From NCBI GenBank assembly GCA_963730225.1, contig CAVSQX010000004.1:1426001-1490000 (forward strand): a stretch of 64,000 nucleotides of DNA, read 5' to 3'. The position numbers and the translations under genes are program-made. This document shows positions 59,544 to 64,000 of this stretch, one piece after another. How positions within the stretch are numbered: position 1 is the first letter of the stretch; every line of letters starts with the position of its first letter. The notes under the pieces are model-generated. The model was given only the letters and a program-made list of their open reading frames with translations. It was not told the DNA's origin and did no database searches. Origin of the DNA: CAVSQX01 sp963730225. Lineage in GTDB: Bacteria; Planctomycetota; Phycisphaerae; Tepidisphaerales; Tepidisphaeraceae.

Positions 59544-60623
59544 TCAATTCGCCTTGGGCAATTCCCGCTGCATCGCCTGTTTGAAGAATTCGCCGCTTGC
59601 AGTCAGATCATAATTCCATGATTTCAACATCGCTGGCCCCCACTCCGGATCGTATACCCACGCAACCCAACTGATTCCCTTGCGTTCCAGATAGCCCGTG
59701 ATGGCATTGCCGTAATCATCGGCGCCGAGGTTCTCGCCGTCGCTCACATGGAATCCGATCTCCGTGGCGATAATCGGATACCGTGCCGCCGCGAAACCAA
59801 AATCCTCTTCCCACTTGGGTTCCCATGGCGGCGTGCGCTTGAAGGCGTAGGGATGCGTCACGTAACCGATACCGTCAGCGGAGATCGGATCGAGTCGAAG
59901 GGGGGTAAGGTCATACGCCCAATCAAAACCCGCCACCAGGGGGATTGGCTCCTTATCGTACGCGCGAATCAGACCGATGATGTCCTCATTAATCTTCTTC
60001 CATTCGCTCCAGGAAATCGTGCCGAGTTGTCCTTGAAATGTGGTAGGCTCGTTGAATAGTTCGTAGAATGCCACCGTGTTATTCCCCTTGAAGTGCCTGG
60101 CGATGGTTCGCCAAAACTCGTAGGTCTCGCCCTGCGTGGTGTCGTACATCGGGTTTTGGAATAATTCCATTTTCAGATTACCGATGGAATGCCAGTCAAT
60201 GATGATGTGCATGTCCAAATCGGTGCACCACGCCGCCGCCTGGTCGAGCAACGCAAGATATCCGGCAGGTGTGCGCTGACGCCAGGCGATCGGATGCACG
60301 GGAATGCGCACGATCGTTGCACCCAACTCTTTGATATGAACGAAGTGCTCTTTGTTCCAATGACCCTGGTGGTCGATCTTGTCCGGATCAGAAATGGAGA
60401 CCCCCCGGAATAGCACCGCGTCGCCCTGGGGATCAACGAACTTATTTCCCAGCACGCGGATGCGAGAAAGCTTCTTTGCATCCGGTAGCGTGGTGGGACC
60501 GCGCGGAGATGGGGCGTTCCACCAGCCTCGATCGCTCTGTTTTGCCGGCACGGATTGACCAAGGACCCCTTTGCAGCACGATACGATCGCCATTACGACC
60601 GAAAGTTGAGCCATCAATCTCAT
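59544..60623 (-). CDS. GH5 family endoglucanase-like hydrolase, secreted
   Basis: 359 residues with signal peptide (LMAQLSVVMAIVSCCKGVLG). A GH5 barrel: FVDPQGDAVLFRGVSISDPD, GATIVRIPVHPIAWRQR, MHIIIDWHSIGN, acid/base E192 in FYELFNEPTTF, YVTHPYAF and nucleophile E288 in IIATEIGFHV, plus the terminal WVAWVYDPEW. Acts on beta-1,4-glucan or mannan backbones; with a GH74-like partner, xyloglucan or cellulose is the likely target. Sits 36 bases downstream of the unknown secreted protein and 19 bases upstream of the GH74-like gene. Confidence 0.88.
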   Translation of the reverse strand: MRLMAQLSVVMAIVSCCKGVLGQSVPAKQSDRGWWNAPSPRGPTTLPDAKKLSRIRVLGNKFVDPQGDAVLFRGVSISDPDKIDHQGHWNKEHFVHIKELGATIVRIPVHPIAWRQRTPAGYLALLDQAAAWCTDLDMHIIIDWHSIGNLKMELFQNPMYDTTQGETYEFWRTIARHFKGNNTVAFYELFNEPTTFQGQLGTISWSEWKKINEDIIGLIRAYDKEPIPLVAGFDWAYDLTPLRLDPISADGIGYVTHPYAFKRTPPWEPKWEEDFGFAAARYPIIATEIGFHVSDGENLGADDYGNAITGYLERKGISWVAWVYDPEWGPAMLKSWNYDLTASGEFFKQAMQRELPKAN

Positions 60624-60659
60624 TTCATACCTGGTTCTGGAGGCACGTTTTCCTCCGCG

Positions 60660-61357
60660 CTAGCCGGCCGGCCTCAGTTCCATGTGGAGCTCGATTTTGC
60701 TCGCCTTGATCTGCCCGGAATCAGGCGCGAAGCCCAGACGAAGGCTGTAGCGCGAATCACCCCATTCACGGTCATCCTGCAAGAGCACTTTGAAATCCCC
60801 GGTCACGATCAGCGTGCCGGCGGGCACCGGAAGCCCGATTTGATGAATATCGTCCTGCTCGAAAATCTGCGCAGCCCCCTTCTCGGCGCAACTTTAGAAA
60901 GTGAAACGACCTGCTGATCAAATTTGACTTCCTTGTCGCCAAACGATGCCAACGGAAGGAGAAACGCCACCGAGAGTTCATTGGTATCCAACGGCTTTTC
61001 GCTGGCGAAGGTCGCCGCGTATATTACGCCGCCCCGAGCCGGCGCCTCGACCCGCTCGATGACATTTGCCGGACCCGCGGCGGTGGTAAGAACACCGCTG
61101 ATGATATGCGAGCCGGTTGCGCTGGCTGGATTTGAAGCGGGTTGCGCGGGCTCGAAGCGATCATGCTGTTGCGCTATGGTCCATTTTGAGTCGTAGTAAT
61201 TAATCTCGACATAGATGTCACCGATGTCGATCACCCCGTTCTGCCGCATCGCAAAGCCGGGAGCGATTTGGATCTCATCGGTTGGCCGAGTCTGGGCCGA
61301 TCCGATTGCGCTTACGATCAAAAGAACGATAGAAGCGAGCTTGCATAGACGTTGCAT
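60660..61357 (-). pseudogene. secreted beta-sandwich-like protein, unknown function (frameshifted)
   Basis: Signal peptide MQRLCKLASIVLLIVSAIGS. The frame is good through FLLPLASFGDKEVKFDQQVV and SLSKVAPR, then turns to noise near 60890 and stops at 60809. In another frame the sequence resumes as GAAQIFEQDDIHQIGLPVPA, LIVTGDFKVLLQDDREWGDS and SGQIKASKIELHMELRPAG and stops at TAG 60660-60662, which ends 36 bases before the GH5 start. One base in the GGGGG run would join them to give about 231 residues. The content (beta-rich, DREWGDSRYSLRLGF) suggests a carbohydrate-interacting or catalytic-like sandwich. No family recognised. Its place between Gfo/Idh and GH5 suggests glycan use. Confidence 0.6.
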
Positions 61358-61379
61358 CGAATCTCCGTCGTCGAACCCA

Positions 61380-62492
61380 TCAATCGATCCTGACTTCCAT
61401 ACCCGCTTCGGCCGACCGATAGACGCCGTCGAGCATTTTCTGTACCGCCAGCCCTTCGCCGCCCGAAGCCCGCAGCGGCGTTCCCCTCAAACATCCATCC
61501 ACAAAATTCCGCAGCTTGCTGGCGAACAGACTCGGGAAATCGGTTTTGCTGCTCAGATAACCGGGCGTGCTGTTGAGCATCGTCCCAGCCCGATCCGAAA
61601 ACAGGCCCGGCGGGTCCCAGCTTGCTCCCCCCTTGTCACCGACCAGCGTGAAATTCCAGATGTCCTTTTCGATGTGTGCCGCGAACGACGCTTCGATCTG
61701 AAGAATCGCGCCATTGTCAAAGCGAATCTGACCGATGGCCAAATCTTCAACCGTGTACGTTTTGTAATCCCAGTTCGGCCACATCGATGCGACGTCGCTT
61801 TTTTTGTTCCCCATGTACGTCCAGGTATTTCCGCTTGCCGCTATCGGCTCCGGTGAGCCCATGGCGTAGTGAGCCATCTCTATAAGGTGCACGCCAATGT
61901 CGATCATTGGGCCGCCCCCCTGGAGCTCCTTTCGCCCAAATACGCCCCAATTCGGAATCCCCCGGCGGCGCAATGCCTGGCATTTCACGAACATCACGTT
62001 GCCCAGTGCCCCATCATCACGGGCACGGGTGATGAAGTCGGTGTTGGGGTGATACCGATACTGAAATCCCACTGCCAACTTGCGCCCGTTCTTCGAAGCC
62101 GCGTCGATCATCTTCCGGCATTCGCCTGGGTTCATCGCCATCGGCTTCTCCACGATCGCGTGAGCGCCAGCGTTGAGGGCATCGATCGTCGGTTGAGCGT
62201 GCACGCCGTTGGGCGTGCAAACATTCACCGCGTCCGGCTTGATCTGCTTCAGCATCGTTTTCCAATTCTCGAAAACAGCCGACACCTCCCATTTCCTTCG
62301 CATGACATTCAACCGATCCGGGTCCACATCCACCGCGGCTACGATCTCCACATCCGGAAAGTTCTTCAGCACCCCCAAGTGTGTCTGCGCGATTCCGCCG
62401 CATCCAATGATGGCCATTCGCAGCTTTTTGCCCGAATACTCCTGTATTTTTTCCGTAGCCAATGAATCGGTTGAAACGCTTTTCTCAGCCAT
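61380..62492 (-). CDS. Gfo/Idh/MocA family oxidoreductase
   Basis: 370 residues. Rossmann fold at the start: LRMAIIGCGGIAQTHLGVLK, EIVAAVDVDPDRLNVM, then DAVNVCTPNGVHAQPTIDAL, the family motif HAIVEKPMAMNPGECRKM and VGFQYRYHPNTDF. The C-terminal domain has GGGPMIDIGVHLIEMAHYAM with the catalytic-like His. NAD(P)-dependent oxidation of a sugar or inositol is expected. ATG 62492. It is the first intact gene of the 54-64 kb cluster after the PEP-CTERM gene, about 70 bases downstream. Confidence 0.92.
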   Translation of the reverse strand: MAEKSVSTDSLATEKIQEYSGKKLRMAIIGCGGIAQTHLGVLKNFPDVEIVAAVDVDPDRLNVMRRKWEVSAVFENWKTMLKQIKPDAVNVCTPNGVHAQPTIDALNAGAHAIVEKPMAMNPGECRKMIDAASKNGRKLAVGFQYRYHPNTDFITRARDDGALGNVMFVKCQALRRRGIPNWGVFGRKELQGGGPMIDIGVHLIEMAHYAMGSPEPIAASGNTWTYMGNKKSDVASMWPNWDYKTYTVEDLAIGQIRFDNGAILQIEASFAAHIEKDIWNFTLVGDKGGASWDPPGLFSDRAGTMLNSTPGYLSSKTDFPSLFASKLRNFVDGCLRGTPLRASGGEGLAVQKMLDGVYRSAEAGMEVRID

Positions 62493-62563
62493 TTGAGCGA
62501 ATCCTTACTTTCGAAGCGGCCTGTCCGTGCGGAAATGATCGGTTGGCAATCCTCGCGTAAAAA

Positions 62564-64000
62564 TCAGTGCAAAGTCCGGCGGGCTCGCTTCCGACGACTC
62601 ATGTAGCCCATCGCCAATACCGCCAGCGTTGCGGCCGATACCGGTTCGGGAACCGACGAAATCTGCGCCGTAGCCGATCCCGTCTCCGCCGACGCCGCGG
62701 CCAGCGAGGCCCCCTGCGTATTGAAAGCATTATCGATCAGCGTGTAATCATCGCCGTTGACGATGCCGTCGTAATTGAAATCGCCGTTGTGCCACCCAGT
62801 GAGGGAATTGTTGAAACCGTTGTCGATCAGCGTGTAGTCCGAGCCGTTGACCACGCCATCGAGATTGGCATCGCCGAAGTATGTGTATTTTACCAGCACA
62901 TCGGTACTGCTGACGGCCTGACCGTCGAACGTACTGACCTGCGTTCCTCCGCTTCCGTTGCTATTCAGCTCGATGCCCAAGGCGGTGTTGGACGTGGCGG
63001 CGGCGGCTGATGAGGTGAGGCCGCCCGTTCCCACCCAATTGCCGCCGTTGTAGCCCCGAGCAATCGCGGCGAATACGGCGGCGAGATTGCCATCGTGGAT
63101 GATCATGTCATTGCCCGATAGATCAAGCAGACCTTGCGGGGCATTAGCGGTGCCGCCGAACGTCAAGGCCGAGGTGGTCAACAGGGTTCGGTTGGAATGA
63201 CTGCTGGGATTGGCCAGCAGCACCTGGCCTCCGGAAGCTAATGCGATGCCCTGCACGCTTCGCTGCAAGATGCCTGACGTGGTACTGGCCGCTACGTTGA
63301 CAATGCCATTGGCTATCAGTGTTGTGTTGGGAGACAATGACCCGTTGGCGTTGATGTTCAGCGTCATTCCGCTGGCTACGGTGGTGTCGCCGCCATAGGT
63401 GTTGACGCCCGAAAGCGCCAAGGCTGTGTTGAAGGTCTGGGTGGGGATGTTCAGGCCAAAACCGTTTCCGCTGATGTTTCCACCGATATTCAGCGAGCCA
63501 TTGACCAGGTCGACATTGGTGTTCTGTTCAAGCACCAGAGGCACATTTATAGCCTGCGTGGTGGTGGAATCGTTAACGATGTCGCCCGTCAGATTGATCG
63601 AGTTGCCGGTTAGTGTGTAGGCGGTTTCGGTGACGGGGATGGCGGTCGTACCGTCGACTTGCGTGTCGTCGAAGACAATGCCTTCGTATGCTGTGCCGGC
63701 AGCGGTGTCGTTGTTGACAGTCTGGCTTGCCAGTGCATAGCCGGAGAAAACAATTCGATCGCCGGCGACAAGATTGCCGCCGGTCGAATACGGATTAACC
63801 GCCGTGCCGCCGAGCGTGAACAGCGGGGTTTGCGACCAGAACGAGGCGTTGCTGAAGTTGGCGTTTCCGCTGCCGCTGCCATTCCACACGGCGTAAGCGT
63901 TGGTCGTGCGAATGTTATCAAATGTCACCGATCCCCCTGCATAGTCGGTGTTAAAGTTCATGATGACCTGGAAGTAGTTGTATTCGATTTGGTTTCCAGT
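62564..64000 (-). CDS. PEP-CTERM protein with beta-strand repeats and dockerin-like module (5' end cut by window)
   Basis: The frame is open to base 64000 (TGNQIEYNYFQVIMNFN before MNF-N-T-D), so the gene begins outside the window and its front may hold a catalytic or binding domain. Present: VTFDNIRTTNAYAVWNGSGS (end of a CBM-like fold), autotransporter-like repeats (NTYGGDTTVASGMTLNINAN), and the same GYNGGNW to NAFNTQ module as the GH74-like protein, followed by a PEP-CTERM end: SSVPEPVSAATLAVLAMGYM then basic RRKRARR. So this protein has both a dockerin-like unit and an exosortase signal. Homologous to the stalk at 9.0-12.2 kb. Confidence 0.8.
   Translation of the reverse strand, partial: TGNQIEYNYFQVIMNFNTDYAGGSVTFDNIRTTNAYAVWNGSGSGNANFSNASFWSQTPLFTLGGTAVNPYSTGGNLVAGDRIVFSGYALASQTVNNDTAAGTAYEGIVFDDTQVDGTTAIPVTETAYTLTGNSINLTGDIVNDSTTTQAINVPLVLEQNTNVDLVNGSLNIGGNISGNGFGLNIPTQTFNTALALSGVNTYGGDTTVASGMTLNINANGSLSPNTTLIANGIVNVAASTTSGILQRSVQGIALASGGQVLLANPSSHSNRTLLTTSALTFGGTANAPQGLLDLSGNDMIIHDGNLAAVFAAIARGYNGGNWVGTGGLTSSAAAATSNTALGIELNSNGSGGTQVSTFDGQAVSSTDVLVKYTYFGDANLDGVVNGSDYTLIDNGFNNSLTGWHNGDFNYDGIVNGDDYTLIDNAFNTQGASLAAASAETGSATAQISSVPEPVSAATLAVLAMGYMSRRKRARRTLH
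62718..63064. repeat. Direct repeat, copy B (dockerin-like module)
   Basis: Second copy of 55641-55987 (one mismatch seen in 347 bases). Outside the repeat the flanking sequences differ at once (GATTGG against CCCTGC before, TAGGG against CGCGG after). Confidence 0.9.

Overview
The window is high-GC bacterial DNA and looks like a planctomycete, most likely class Phycisphaerae near Tepidisphaerales/Humisphaera. This is inferred from protein style only. Three secreted enzymes carry a LEPR-XLL-like N-terminal motif, two proteins end in PEP-CTERM sorting tails, three share an EF-hand/dockerin-like tail, and there are many large secreted glycoside hydrolases. No rRNA or other phylogenetic marker is present to settle the placement.

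Layout. 1-7 kb: beta-oxidation genes (3-hydroxyacyl-CoA dehydrogenase cut by the window edge, long acyl-CoA dehydrogenase) run into a glycerophosphodiesterase, which converges on glpK and glpD: lipid and glycerol catabolism. 7.3-13.3 kb: two convergent GH16 enzymes, one with a roughly 150-residue Ser/Gly linker, the other with a beta-strand-repeat stalk and dockerin-like tail but split by a frameshift. 13.4-23.0 kb (minus strand): a tightly packed run reading, from upstream, GH127 beta-L-arabinofuranosidase, BNR_4 propeller enzyme, sugar isomerase, RhaT transporter, RhaM mutarotase, frameshifted Xaa-Pro aminopeptidase, sulfotransferase-like P-loop protein, and a class IV aminotransferase with His in place of the catalytic Lys. 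23.1-28.6 kb (plus): GH35 and GH16, a short structured AT-richer spacer, a 44-residue membrane peptide and a DUF3826 protein. Together 16-29 kb looks like a locus for a plant or algal polymer rich in galactose, L-arabinose and L-rhamnose.

28.6-36.3 kb holds a PEP-CTERM propeller protein, a DPP-IV-like peptidase, a Tat-exported Rieske protein, a PKD/beta-helix protein and an MBL-fold hydrolase. 36.3-47.6 kb is mostly housekeeping: transketolase, orphan HicB with a stump of HicA, RsmG, a Fcy1-like deaminase, a ThiD2-ThiE fusion, MurJ, aldo-keto reductase, topoisomerase IB, DUF2203 and a GH28 lipoprotein. 47.6-52.1 kb (minus) is osmC-xdhC-GH2-mocA, with molybdo-enzyme maturation genes on both sides of a beta-galactosidase. 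Two tRNA genes (Leu-GAG, Asn-GTT) sit at 52.2-52.5 kb beside a two-gene RecB-like nuclease cassette. 54.3-64.0 kb (minus) is a second glycan locus: a PEP-CTERM/dockerin-like protein cut by the window edge, Gfo/Idh/MocA oxidoreductase, an unknown secreted protein, GH5, GH74-like protein with dockerin-like tail, and a LacI regulator, suggesting beta-glucan or xyloglucan use.

Quality warning: several conserved genes (GH16, pepP, transketolase, thiE, murJ at about five places, and the 60.7 kb protein) are broken by single-base frameshifts, several next to homopolymers. This pattern fits uncorrected sequencing indels better than real decay, so these breaks should be treated as provisional. No CRISPR array, insertion sequence or complete prophage was seen.
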